Assembly (NCBI GenBank): GCA_026988445.1
Contig: JALSLF010000499.1
Coordinates: forward strand, 1 to 9,218
DNA length: 9,218 nt
Direction: 5' to 3'
From: Bacteroidales bacterium
GTDB taxonomy: Bacteria; Bacteroidota; Bacteroidia; Bacteroidales; NBLH01
Below are positions 1-6,174 of this stretch, one piece after another. Under the pieces are notes generated by a model that was given only the letters and a program-made list of their open reading frames with translations, made no database searches and was not told the DNA's origin. Both the position numbers and the translations under genes were made by a program. Each line of letters begins with the position of its first letter. The first letter of the stretch is position 1.

Positions 1-1069
1 CATCGTATTCTTCTTTAATATCATTATTCACAGGTACAAGATAGTTTTCGCCTTTTACCTGCAATCCGTGTCCTGCATAATAAAACAGCCCTACGCCTTT
101 TTGTTGCTCTAATTTATCCGAAAACTCACGCAAAGATTGTTTCATTGTTTTTTTATCACCATCTAAAACTTCAATTACTTCAAAGTTTAACTTTCGTAAA
201 GCTTCTGCCATGGCATGAGCATCATTTTTCGGGTTTTTTAAAGGCGATTTTTTATAATTGCTATTCCCGATTACCAAAGCCAAACGGTGCTCGTATTGCA
301 CATCGGAATAAGTAATTATTTTTTCGGTAGATGAAATTTTTGAATTGATATTTTCTACTTCAATTTTTACACGGTTTTCGCCTTTCTGTAATTCAATTTC
401 ACGCTCTAAATAATTTTTACATGTATTTGAACTTGCTAATTTAAAGCCTCGTTCATCCGGGAGTTTTTGTCCGTTTACATAAATATTTACGCTCACAATT
501 GCTTTAGATGAAGCAATACATGCTTTAATGGTATATTTGGCTTCGTTAACCGTCGTATTGTCCATTACCGGATAGTACCAATTTATGGCTAAAGGCACAT
601 TTTTAGATTTTACCTGTAAATCAAATTCCCTTGGTGGTGAATCGTAATTATTGGCTTCTTGAGCAATAAATTCAAGCGTAGCCGTACCGTCTTTTAAACT
701 AATTCCGCCGGATAATTGTATTTCTACCGTTTTGCTTTCTTTGGGTGCGATGTTTCCAATATAGGTATTGGGTGCAAAAGATAATGACTCGCTTAAACCG
801 GATTTCCGAACCGTTAAAACGTTAACTGCTTTAGCAGTACTTTTACCCGTATTAGATACTTCTACAAATATTTTGCAATTTTCGCCGGCATCAATGGCAT
901 TATTTCCGTTATCATCAATTAAACGAACCGCAGTAATTTTTAATTTTGGAGCATTGTTTATATAAATGCTTTTTTTACCCGAACTAATGGTTATGCTCTT
1001 TTGTTGTGCTGAAATATTTATCCCCGAAAAAAGGAACAGTATAGTTAGCAAATAATATAACTTTCTCAT
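1..1069 (-). CDS. Secreted caspase-like (peptidase C14) protein, partial, C-terminus beyond the left edge
   Basis: Reading from the ATG at 1069 gives 356 codons without a stop up to the window edge. Residues 1-21 form a signal peptide (hydrophobic core, then ISA before QQ), so the protein is exported. Residues about 42-152 look like a CARDB/NEW3-type beta-sandwich, with an acidic stretch DDNGNNAIDAGE (52-63), and 157-255 look like a second Ig-like region. From residue 262 the caspase fold starts: RLALVIGNSNY, then LKNPKNDA, then FYYAGHG with the catalytic His at 334. The catalytic Cys, expected some 45-60 residues later, lies outside the window, so activity cannot be judged. Bacterial caspase-like proteins cleave after Arg, Lys or Asp depending on subfamily; the substrate here is unknown. 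It follows the 1086-1853 gene by 16 bases, probably in one transcript. I am confident of the fold but not of the role. Confidence 0.9.
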   Translation of the reverse strand, partial: MRKLYYLLTILFLFSGINISAQQKSITISSGKKSIYINNAPKLKITAVRLIDDNGNNAIDAGENCKIFVEVSNTGKSTAKAVNVLTVRKSGLSESLSFAPNTYIGNIAPKESKTVEIQLSGGISLKDGTATLEFIAQEANNYDSPPREFDLQVKSKNVPLAINWYYPVMDNTTVNEAKYTIKACIASSKAIVSVNIYVNGQKLPDERGFKLASSNTCKNYLEREIELQKGENRVKIEVENINSKISSTEKIITYSDVQYEHRLALVIGNSNYKKSPLKNPKNDAHAMAEALRKLNFEVIEVLDGDKKTMKQSLREFSDKLEQQKGVGLFYYAGHGLQVKGENYLVPVNNDIKEEYD

Positions 1070-1085
1070 TGTTCTTATTTTATAT

Positions 1086-1853
1086 TTAGAATCGATATTT
1101 TAAGGTAAAACCTACTGATTTGTTAGCAGGGTTAATACCTGAATAAAAAAACATTTTTCGCTTATTGTAATTATAAGCAACTGATTTATTTTTCGCTGCC
1201 AATATTCCTGTCCAAACCATATTTATAGCCCAAGTTCCAATAGCTGCATAGGCAAATGTTTGTGCTTGCTTTTGATTATCCAAAGCATTTTGGTAATCAT
1301 TACTTGCTTGTTGCGGATTATCGTAATTATTATTTAAATAATAATCATAGGAACTACTTGCTGCTGCATTAAAAACAACAGTGCCAGCCATCAAACCGTA
1401 AACAGGAACACTCATTAACCAATAAGGTCCACCACCTTTAAGTTTATTTATTCCCAAACCCGGAACAATTGCCGATAGCAAAAGCGCTTTTCCTATACCC
1501 ACTTTAGTTGCCGATACAGATATAGTAGCTTTTACTTCTACATAAATCTTCCCATTTAAAATTACCCCATCTGCATTAAAATCCCAAATCATTTTTTTAT
1601 TTGCACCGGCAGTAATCTCTTTCCCGTAATCGCCACTAAACGAGCTAGCGTTCACTTTTTGACCATTCTCCATAGTAATTTCAGGCCATACCTCGAATGT
1701 TTGCTTCTTTTTGGCTTTAGAAATACTATAATAAATAGCTAATTGATTATTTTCTAATACTAAATCGGTAATTTCTATATCAGGATTTTGAGCAAAAACC
1801 GAAAACGGAGTAAAAATCATTAAAATAATAACAATATAAACAGACTTATTCAT
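1086..1853 (-). CDS. Exported membrane protein with DUF5683-like C-terminal region, function unknown
   Basis: A 255-residue protein with a signal peptide at 1-21 (cut before Q22). Residues about 25-110 are a predicted beta-rich domain containing SGDYGKEITAG (73-83) and IWDFNADG (89-96). From memory, a pattern like SGD-x-GK ... IxWD recurs in secreted Bacteroidota proteins of unknown function. Residues 119-163 hold LLLSAIVPGLG followed by a hydrophobic, Gly-rich stretch, and 199-219 is another likely helix; this arrangement resembles DUF5683 proteins. An Asn/Tyr/Gln-rich linker (169-198) sits between. The end, VGFTLKYRF, finishes in Phe like an outer-membrane strand, but one strand does not make a barrel. 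The gene lies directly upstream of the caspase-like gene on the same strand, which suggests a shared transcript and perhaps a shared compartment. No function can be assigned. Confidence 0.8.
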   Translation of the reverse strand: MNKSVYIVIILMIFTPFSVFAQNPDIEITDLVLENNQLAIYYSISKAKKKQTFEVWPEITMENGQKVNASSFSGDYGKEITAGANKKMIWDFNADGVILNGKIYVEVKATISVSATKVGIGKALLLSAIVPGLGINKLKGGGPYWLMSVPVYGLMAGTVVFNAAASSSYDYYLNNNYDNPQQASNDYQNALDNQKQAQTFAYAAIGTWAINMVWTGILAAKNKSVAYNYNKRKMFFYSGINPANKSVGFTLKYRF

Positions 1854-1952
1854 ATTTGATAGTTAAATGTTTCGAGCGAATTTATAAAATTGACTCTAAA
1901 ATACATAGTTTTTTTTATAAATTCAATAATTTTGTTGATAAAAAGACCTATT

Positions 1953-1960
1953 CAAATATA
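1953..1960 (-). promoter_or_regulatory. Candidate -7 box (TATATTTG) for the 1853/1069 gene pair
   Basis: On the minus strand this reads TATATTTG, an exact match to the Bacteroidota -7 consensus TAnnTTTG. It sits about 100 bases before the ATG at 1853 and just downstream of the terminator of the preceding gene. No good -33 TTTG lies at the expected distance, and such boxes occur by chance in AT-rich DNA, so this is tentative. Confidence 0.35.
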
Positions 1961-1973
1961 TTTCAAAGGGCAT

Positions 1974-2018
1974 AAAAAATCGCCACACTAAAAACTTTTA
2001 TATTTTTAGCATGGCGAT
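1974..2018 (-). terminator. Intrinsic terminator of the thioredoxin-like gene
   Basis: On the minus strand, 34 bases after the stop at 2052, arms 2018-2004 and 1993-1979 pair as 7 bp (ATCGCCA side) plus 6 bp (CTAAAA side), separated by a 2-base mismatch, around a 10-base loop. Six T residues (1979-1974) follow the stem. Position, stem and T tract fit a rho-independent terminator. It separates the thioredoxin-like gene from the downstream exported pair. Confidence 0.8.
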
Positions 2019-2051
2019 AATTTAGGTTTAAATTTTAAACTGAAAATATGC

Positions 2052-2507
2052 TCAATTTTTCATTCCGGCATATTTATCCAATATATTACTGAAAGGAGCT
2101 GCTTCAATATAGCCTATTTCCATATAAGATTTTCCGGTGTCGGGAAATATGAAAAAAGTAGTTGGGTAGCCCCTGAATTTATTATAAGCCAATCGCTTAA
2201 TTAATTCTTTACCTGAATATGATTGATTTTCAAACTCATAAGTACCTGAAAGCTCCGGATTTAATTTAATTGCAACAAAATTTTCCTGAATCTTATCTTT
2301 TACTTCTTTTACGGTGTATGTTTTTTGATCCATTACTTTACACCATCCGCACCATTCAGTATAGGCATCAAGCAAAATAATTTTATTCTCTTCTTTTGCT
2401 TTTTTGTAGCCATCCTCCCACTCATGCCAAACAACACCCTGTCCGGAAATATTACCGGTAAAAAAGAATAAAAAAGCTAATCCAAACAATAATGTAATTC
2501 TCCTCAT
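2052..2507 (-). CDS. Periplasmic thioredoxin-fold protein (thioredoxin_7 type)
   Basis: A 151-residue protein whose first 22 residues form a signal peptide (RR, long Phe/Leu-rich core, ISG before Q23). The mature part starts with VVWHEWEDGYKKAKEENKIILLDAY-type sequence, typical of small exported thioredoxin-like proteins in Bacteroidota. The redox motif is WCGWC with Cys53 and Cys56, and the cis-proline of the fold is Pro115 in GYPTT. Both key elements are intact, so thiol-disulfide exchange in the periplasm (or as a membrane-anchored protein if the signal is not cut) is likely. Partners are unknown: it stands alone, with its own terminator after it and a divergent acyltransferase before it. 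The WCGWC tryptophan between the cysteines differs from classical WCGPC thioredoxin and is usual in this subgroup. It is too short for DsbD. Confidence 0.88.
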   Translation of the reverse strand: MRRITLLFGLAFLFFFTGNISGQGVVWHEWEDGYKKAKEENKIILLDAYTEWCGWCKVMDQKTYTVKEVKDKIQENFVAIKLNPELSGTYEFENQSYSGKELIKRLAYNKFRGYPTTFFIFPDTGKSYMEIGYIEAAPFSNILDKYAGMKN

Positions 2508-2591
2508 ATTTTTCTATTTAATTATTTATACTAACAACGTAAACATGAATAAATAATTGTAAAAATATCAAAACAAAATACTTAAAAAAAC

Positions 2592-2599
2592 TAAATTTG
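2592..2599 (+). promoter_or_regulatory. Candidate -7 box (TAAATTTG) for the acyltransferase gene
   Basis: TAAATTTG is an exact TAnnTTTG match on the plus strand within the 176-base divergent gap, giving a leader of roughly 80 bases before the ATG at 2684. No TTTG is found at the -33 distance. A closer one-mismatch alternative is TAATTTCG at 2648-2655, about 30 bases before the start. I cannot choose between them. Confidence 0.3.
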
Positions 2600-2683
2600 T
2601 ACAAAAACAAACAAAGCCTAAATATTTTTTTATTAGCTAATGTTTTTTAATTTCGCGTAGATTTAAAAAAAAAAGATTTATAT

Positions 2684-3496
2684 ATGGGGTTAGTAAAACG
2701 CAATCCATTCGGACATATTTTATTATTAAAGAAATGGCTAATTAGGTTCTTTGGACTAATATCTCATAGAAGATATAGAGGATTTAACCAATTAATCATT
2801 GAAGGTTCCGATATAATTAGAAATTTACCGGAAACAGGAGTGTTGTTTGTATCTAATCATCAGACCTATTTTGCTGATGTAGCTGCTATGCTACATGTTT
2901 TTAATGCAGCACTTCACGGAAGAAAGGACAGTATTAAAGGTGTTTTCAGATATTTGAAATCACCCAAGTTGAATATTTACTTTGTAGCTGCAAAAGAAAC
3001 CATGAGTAAAGGTTTGTTGCCCAGAATTTTTGCATATGCCGGAGCAATTACGGTTCAGCGTACTTGGCGCGAAGCAGGAAAAGACATTAAACGACCGGTA
3101 AACCCAAGCGATACGGAACAAATAGGAACAGCCTTAAAAGATGGCTGGGTAATTACTTTTCCGCAGGGAACAACAAAACCATTTAAACCGATTAGAAAAG
3201 GTACTGCCCACATTATAAAAAACTACAAACCGATTGTTGTACCTATTGTAATTGATGGTTTTAGGCGTTCGTTTAACAAAAAAGGCTTGTTGGTAAAAAA
3301 ACGCGGTATTTTGCAATCTATAGTAATTAAACAGCCTTTGGATATTGATTACGAAAATGATTCAATCGATGAAATTGTTGAAAAAATATCTTATGCTATT
3401 GAACAACACCCTTCGTTTATGCAATTAGTACCGGAAGAAGTTTTAAAACAAGAGGAAGAACTGAACAAGAAAAGAGATTTTTGGGCAGATTATTAA
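2684..3496 (+). CDS. PlsC-family (LPLAT) lysophospholipid acyltransferase
   Basis: A 270-residue member of the glycerolipid acyltransferase family, which moves an acyl group onto lysophosphatidate or a related lysolipid at the inner membrane. The four family blocks are present in order: SNHQTYFAD (57-65), AGAITVQR (119-126), FPQGTTKPF (159-167) and VVPIVIDGF (185-193). Two differ from the textbook form. Block I has five residues between His59 and Asp65 where HX4D is usual, and block III has Gln161 where FPEGT is usual. The N-terminal part (about 10-28) is hydrophobic and basic and probably lies against the membrane; the C-terminus is charged (EEVLKQEEELNKKR). The gene is monocistronic, divergent from the thioredoxin-like gene and convergent with the exonuclease gene. 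Family membership is clear; the exact lipid substrate is not, so I give no plsC symbol. Confidence 0.88.
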   Translation: MGLVKRNPFGHILLLKKWLIRFFGLISHRRYRGFNQLIIEGSDIIRNLPETGVLFVSNHQTYFADVAAMLHVFNAALHGRKDSIKGVFRYLKSPKLNIYFVAAKETMSKGLLPRIFAYAGAITVQRTWREAGKDIKRPVNPSDTEQIGTALKDGWVITFPQGTTKPFKPIRKGTAHIIKNYKPIVVPIVIDGFRRSFNKKGLLVKKRGILQSIVIKQPLDIDYENDSIDEIVEKISYAIEQHPSFMQLVPEEVLKQEEELNKKRDFWADY

Positions 3497-3512
3497 TACA
3501 TTAAAAATGAAT

Positions 3513-3588
3513 TAATTAGTGTCCATCTATGGAAAATATTTTGCTGTAATAATAGTAGAAATGCAACTTTATAGACAATCACTAATTA
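3513..3588. repeat. 9-bp inverted repeat between convergent genes
   Basis: TAATTAGTG (3513-3521) and CACTAATTA (3580-3588) are perfect inverted copies 58 bases apart. The right copy overlaps the stop codon of the exonuclease gene, and the left copy lies 17 bases past the acyltransferase stop. The arms are AT-rich, no T tract follows either side closely, and no other terminator is visible in this 85-base gap. It could be a long stem at both mRNA ends or chance. Confidence 0.3.
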
Positions 3589-4310
3589 GCTTTAATGATT
3601 TCTATATTTTCAGCTTTAATTAAAGCCTCGCCTTTATACTTTAGAAATAACTGTGCTACTGCCAAAACATCTTTCTGGCAATATTCTGCAATGCGTTCAA
3701 TATTGTTTTCTTCCCAATAAACTTTACCTACTTGACTACCGTCAATATCATCCTTTGGAGTTGGTATATCAAAAACAGCAGTAAGCAAATTTAATGAAGT
3801 GTAACTTTTATAATCGCCAAACCTCCATAAGTCCATTGTGTCCAGATGTTTTACTTCCCAAGGTTTTTTACCGGAAATATTTAATTGCGGAGGAAGTTTT
3901 AAACCATTAATCAATGAACGTCTAGCAATATAGGGAAAATCAAACTCCTTTGCATTATGTCCACATAGATACTGATTATCGCGGGTAAAGGATTTACGAA
4001 GTAAACTATTAAAATCATTTAATATTTTCTTTTCATCATCACCATAAAAAGATTTCAAACGAAAAGCAAATTCATCCTGTTTTTTGACCATAAAACCCAC
4101 TGAGATACAAACAATTTTACCAAATTCAGCATAAATCCCTGCCCGCTCATAAAGTTCTTCGGGCTTTATATCTTCCTGTTTAGTTAGTGATTTTGCTTTT
4201 TTTGTCCAAAGCACTTTCATGCGTTTGGGTAATTCATCAAAACTTTTATAAGCCGAAACGGTTTCAATATCCAAAAATAGAACGTCTGTATTCTTTATAT
4301 CTTGTAACAT
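3582..4310 (-). CDS. Predicted PolB-type 3'-5' exonuclease (DEDDy, DNA_pol_B_exo2 family)
   Basis: A 242-residue standalone exonuclease related to the proofreading domain of family B DNA polymerases. The three catalytic blocks are visible: Exo I FLDIET (Asp14, Glu16), Exo II HNAKEFDFPYIARR (Asp124) and Exo III YCQKDV (Tyr210, Asp214), so the DEDDy metal-binding set is complete and hydrolysis of single-stranded or frayed DNA 3' ends is expected. No polymerase domain is attached, and length suits the family. The ATG at 4310 directly follows the TAG of uridine kinase with no base between, so translation is probably coupled and the two form one operon. This links a nucleotide-salvage kinase to a DNA exonuclease; a functional connection is not demonstrated by the sequence. 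The substrate in the cell is unknown. Confidence 0.88.
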   Translation of the reverse strand: MLQDIKNTDVLFLDIETVSAYKSFDELPKRMKVLWTKKAKSLTKQEDIKPEELYERAGIYAEFGKIVCISVGFMVKKQDEFAFRLKSFYGDDEKKILNDFNSLLRKSFTRDNQYLCGHNAKEFDFPYIARRSLINGLKLPPQLNISGKKPWEVKHLDTMDLWRFGDYKSYTSLNLLTAVFDIPTPKDDIDGSQVGKVYWEENNIERIAEYCQKDVLAVAQLFLKYKGEALIKAENIEIIKAN

Positions 4311-4928
4311 CTATTTTTGAGTTTTTAAGTTTTTTTCAATGATTGAACAAAGCACTTCAATAGCTACCTTATTGTGCCCGCCCTGCGGAACAATTAAATC
4401 GGCATAACGCTTTGAAGGCTCAATGAACTGTAAGTGCATAGGTTTTACCGACTTATCATAACGCTCGAGTACTTTGGCAACCGAGCGACCGCGCTCTACA
4501 ATATCTCTTTGAATTACTCTGTTTAAACGATCATCAGGGTCGGCATCAACAAATACTTTTATGTCAAATAAGTCGCGCAGCTCTTTATGGGTTAAGATAA
4601 GAATACCTTCAAGAATTAGCACATCTTTGGGGTAAACCGTAACTGTTTCTTTTGCACGTGTACAAGTTAAATAAGAATAGATAGGCTCTTCTATACTATT
4701 CCCTTTACGCAATTCTTTAATATGTTCAACAATTAAATCAAACTCCAAAGCTTTTGGATGATCAAAATTAATTTCCTGTCTTTTTTCAAGTGGTAAATGG
4801 CTATTATCCTTATAATAAGAATCTTGTGATAAAACAGCGACCTCACCTTCGGGTAAACTTTCAATAATTTTCCGTACAACAGTTGTTTTTCCTGAACCTG
4901 TTCCTCCAGCAATTCCAATTACTAGCAT
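4311..4928 (-). CDS. udk: Uridine kinase
   Basis: A 205-residue P-loop kinase that phosphorylates uridine and cytidine to UMP and CMP in pyrimidine salvage, in the cytoplasm. The protein opens with MLVIGIAGGTGSGKTTVV, the Walker A loop at residues 8-15, followed by SQDSYYKD and NFDHPKAL, blocks that are typical of uridine kinase, and ends with EPSKRYADLIVPQGG, the family's C-terminal signature. I place the start at the ATG 4928. An in-frame TTG at 4955 would add nine residues (the reading MEYTKLIKI), but that TTG lies inside the probable -7 box of the gene, and uridine kinases normally start just before the P loop. The stop TAG touches the ATG of the exonuclease gene, so the two are likely translated in tandem. 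Phosphoribulokinase is related but lacks this signature. Confidence 0.95.
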   Translation of the reverse strand: MLVIGIAGGTGSGKTTVVRKIIESLPEGEVAVLSQDSYYKDNSHLPLEKRQEINFDHPKALEFDLIVEHIKELRKGNSIEEPIYSYLTCTRAKETVTVYPKDVLILEGILILTHKELRDLFDIKVFVDADPDDRLNRVIQRDIVERGRSVAKVLERYDKSVKPMHLQFIEPSKRYADLIVPQGGHNKVAIEVLCSIIEKNLKTQK

Positions 4929-4952
4929 AATTTTTATTAATTTTGTATATTC

Positions 4953-4982
4953 CAAACCTGTCCAATTAGGTAGCTCAACAAA
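4953..4982 (-). promoter_or_regulatory. Candidate promoter of udk (-33 TTTG, -7 CAGGTTTG)
   Basis: On the minus strand, TTTG (4982-4979) is followed 18 bases later by CAGGTTTG (4960-4953), one mismatch from TAnnTTTG. Spacing fits the Bacteroidota -33/-7 arrangement, and the implied transcript would begin some 20-25 bases before the ATG at 4928. A second exact box, TACTTTTG, lies at 5058-5051 but has no -33 partner. Confidence 0.42.
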
Positions 4983-4984
4983 TG

Positions 4985-5021
4985 TTTAGTATCCTCTTTT
5001 TAAGGGAAACACTATACTAAA
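4985..5021. repeat. 8-bp inverted repeat in the udk/Dabb divergent gap
   Basis: TTTAGTAT (4985-4992) and ATACTAAA (5014-5021) are perfect inverted copies around a 21-base centre. It sits immediately upstream of the udk -33 element. It might be an operator or a stem in a transcript leading to the Dabb gene; it has no T tract. Chance is also possible in AT-rich DNA. Confidence 0.3.
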
Positions 5022-5085
5022 GGCAATCGAACGGCTTGGGAATTATTCATCAAAAGTAATGTCAAATTTTTAAAATCACAAAAAA

Positions 5086-5388
5086 ATGATTAAACACATT
5101 GTAATGTTCAAATTATCAGACAAATACACAAGAGAAGAACGGAAAAGTATTGCAAACGAATTAAAAGCATCATTAGATGAGCTTCCGCAAAAAATAAATG
5201 AGATAATAGGTTATGAGGTAGGAGTTAATATAAGTATTTCAGCCAATGCCTACGATTTGGTGCTGATATCGTCATTTGAAAGTATGGAGACACTTGAAGC
5301 CTATCGTGTTCATGAGGCTCATCAAGCAGTGGTAGCTAAAATAAAGGAACATAAAAAAGAAACCATTGCCGTTGATTATGAAATATAA
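5086..5388 (+). CDS. Dabb (stress-responsive alpha/beta-barrel) domain protein
   Basis: A 100-residue protein consisting of one Dabb domain, a ferredoxin-like fold that dimerises into a small barrel. The family pattern is clear: an opening IKHIVMFKL (2-10), a helix with EERKSIANELKASLDELP (17-34), GYEVGVNIS (42-50), the central strand AYDLVLISSFES (55-66), LEAYRVHEAHQAVV (71-84), and a closing strand ending VDYEI. Members in plants and bacteria are stress-induced or act as small cyclases, but most bacterial ones have no known role, so I give none. The protein has no signal peptide and should be cytosolic. The start ATG comes directly after an A-rich stretch without a Shine-Dalgarno motif. The phosphoesterase gene starts 3 bases after its stop, so the two are probably one transcript. 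No convincing promoter box was found in front. Confidence 0.9.
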   Translation: MIKHIVMFKLSDKYTREERKSIANELKASLDELPQKINEIIGYEVGVNISISANAYDLVLISSFESMETLEAYRVHEAHQAVVAKIKEHKKETIAVDYEI

Positions 5389-5391
5389 ATA

Positions 5392-6141
5392 GTGAAAAAG
5401 TATTATCAAAAAAATAAAATTAAATCACCCAAAAAGGGAAGAAGGTTTGTAATTGGAGATATTCATGGATGTTACCAAACCTTTAAAACACTTGTTGAAA
5501 AAAAAATTCAAGTTCAAAAAAAAGATCAACTCTTTCTTTTGGGTGATTATATTAATAAAGGTCCGGAAAGTAAAAAAACTTTGGATTACATTATTAAACT
5601 GATAAAAAACGGCTTTGGTGTGTATCCATTGCGAGGCAATCATGAACAAACACTCTTGGATATTGATAAAGATAGTAATGAAAATGTATTAAAATGGCTG
5701 ATGGATAAAAGACCCGATATGCTTAAAGCCGGAAAATTACGAAAAAAATACCGTAATTTTTTAAAGCATTTACCTTTTTATTATGAGCTGGACAATTTTT
5801 TTCTGGTTCATGCAAGTTTTAATTTTGATGCAAAAGATCCATTTAAGGATAAAACATCGATTTTATGGGGTAGAACGTTTGCTTACAATAAAAAAATATT
5901 AAAAAATAAAACGCTTATTCACGGACATCAGCCAATATATATTGATGAAATTATTAAATCAATAAATAATAAAGAAAAAGTAATTGGGTTGGACAATGGT
6001 GTTGTCTATACAAAGTATCATAAAGTTTATGATAATAAACGAATGGGGAATTTATGTGCGTTAAATTTAGATACTTATGAGTTGCTTATTCAAAAAAATT
6101 GCGAAAAGACAATAATGCCGGATAAAGTTCATATATCTTGA
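5392..6141 (+). CDS. PPP-type metallophosphoesterase (serine/threonine phosphatase-like)
   Basis: A 249-residue calcineurin-like phosphoesterase, similar in order of motifs to bacterial PrpA and lambda phosphatase. Visible blocks are GDIHGC (22-27), GDYINKGP (51-58), RGNHE (81-85), VHASF (139-143), HGHQP (177-181) and LDNG near the end. The metal ligands Asp23, His25, Asp52, Asn83, His140 and His179 are present. The second block normally reads GDYxDRG; here Asn55 and Lys56 replace the Asp-Arg pair, of which the Asp supports the catalytic His of GNHE. Activity may therefore be altered, or substrate may differ. The start is GTG at 5392: the in-frame TAA of the Dabb gene lies just upstream and the next in-frame ATG is far inside the domain. 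Substrate could be a phosphoprotein or a nucleotide such as Ap4A; the sequence does not decide. Confidence 0.88.
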   Translation: MKKYYQKNKIKSPKKGRRFVIGDIHGCYQTFKTLVEKKIQVQKKDQLFLLGDYINKGPESKKTLDYIIKLIKNGFGVYPLRGNHEQTLLDIDKDSNENVLKWLMDKRPDMLKAGKLRKKYRNFLKHLPFYYELDNFFLVHASFNFDAKDPFKDKTSILWGRTFAYNKKILKNKTLIHGHQPIYIDEIIKSINNKEKVIGLDNGVVYTKYHKVYDNKRMGNLCALNLDTYELLIQKNCEKTIMPDKVHIS

Positions 6142-6174
6142 CTTAAACCTAAGTAGATAATCGCTCAATTTAGC

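Noticed and set aside
768..965. 65-codon plus-strand open frame
   Set aside because: It lies antisense within the caspase-like gene, shows no family similarity and is explained by the coding bias of the opposite strand.
3134..3316. 60-codon minus-strand open frame
   Set aside because: Fully antisense to conserved blocks III-IV of the acyltransferase; composition looks like a shadow frame.
3523..3532. CCATCTATGG palindrome between the convergent genes
   Set aside because: A 4-bp stem with a 2-base loop is too small to be a terminator and is expected by chance.
4733..4918. 61-codon minus-strand open frame
   Set aside because: A second frame within uridine kinase; its sequence only mirrors the P-loop codons shifted by one base.
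4938..4945. TAATTTTG, exact -7 box match on the plus strand
   Set aside because: It lies at the 5' end of udk on the opposite strand, has no -33 partner and is about 140 bases from the Dabb start; likely chance in AT-rich DNA.
5425..5649. 74-codon minus-strand open frame
   Set aside because: Antisense to the phosphoesterase metal-binding motifs, with no independent evidence.
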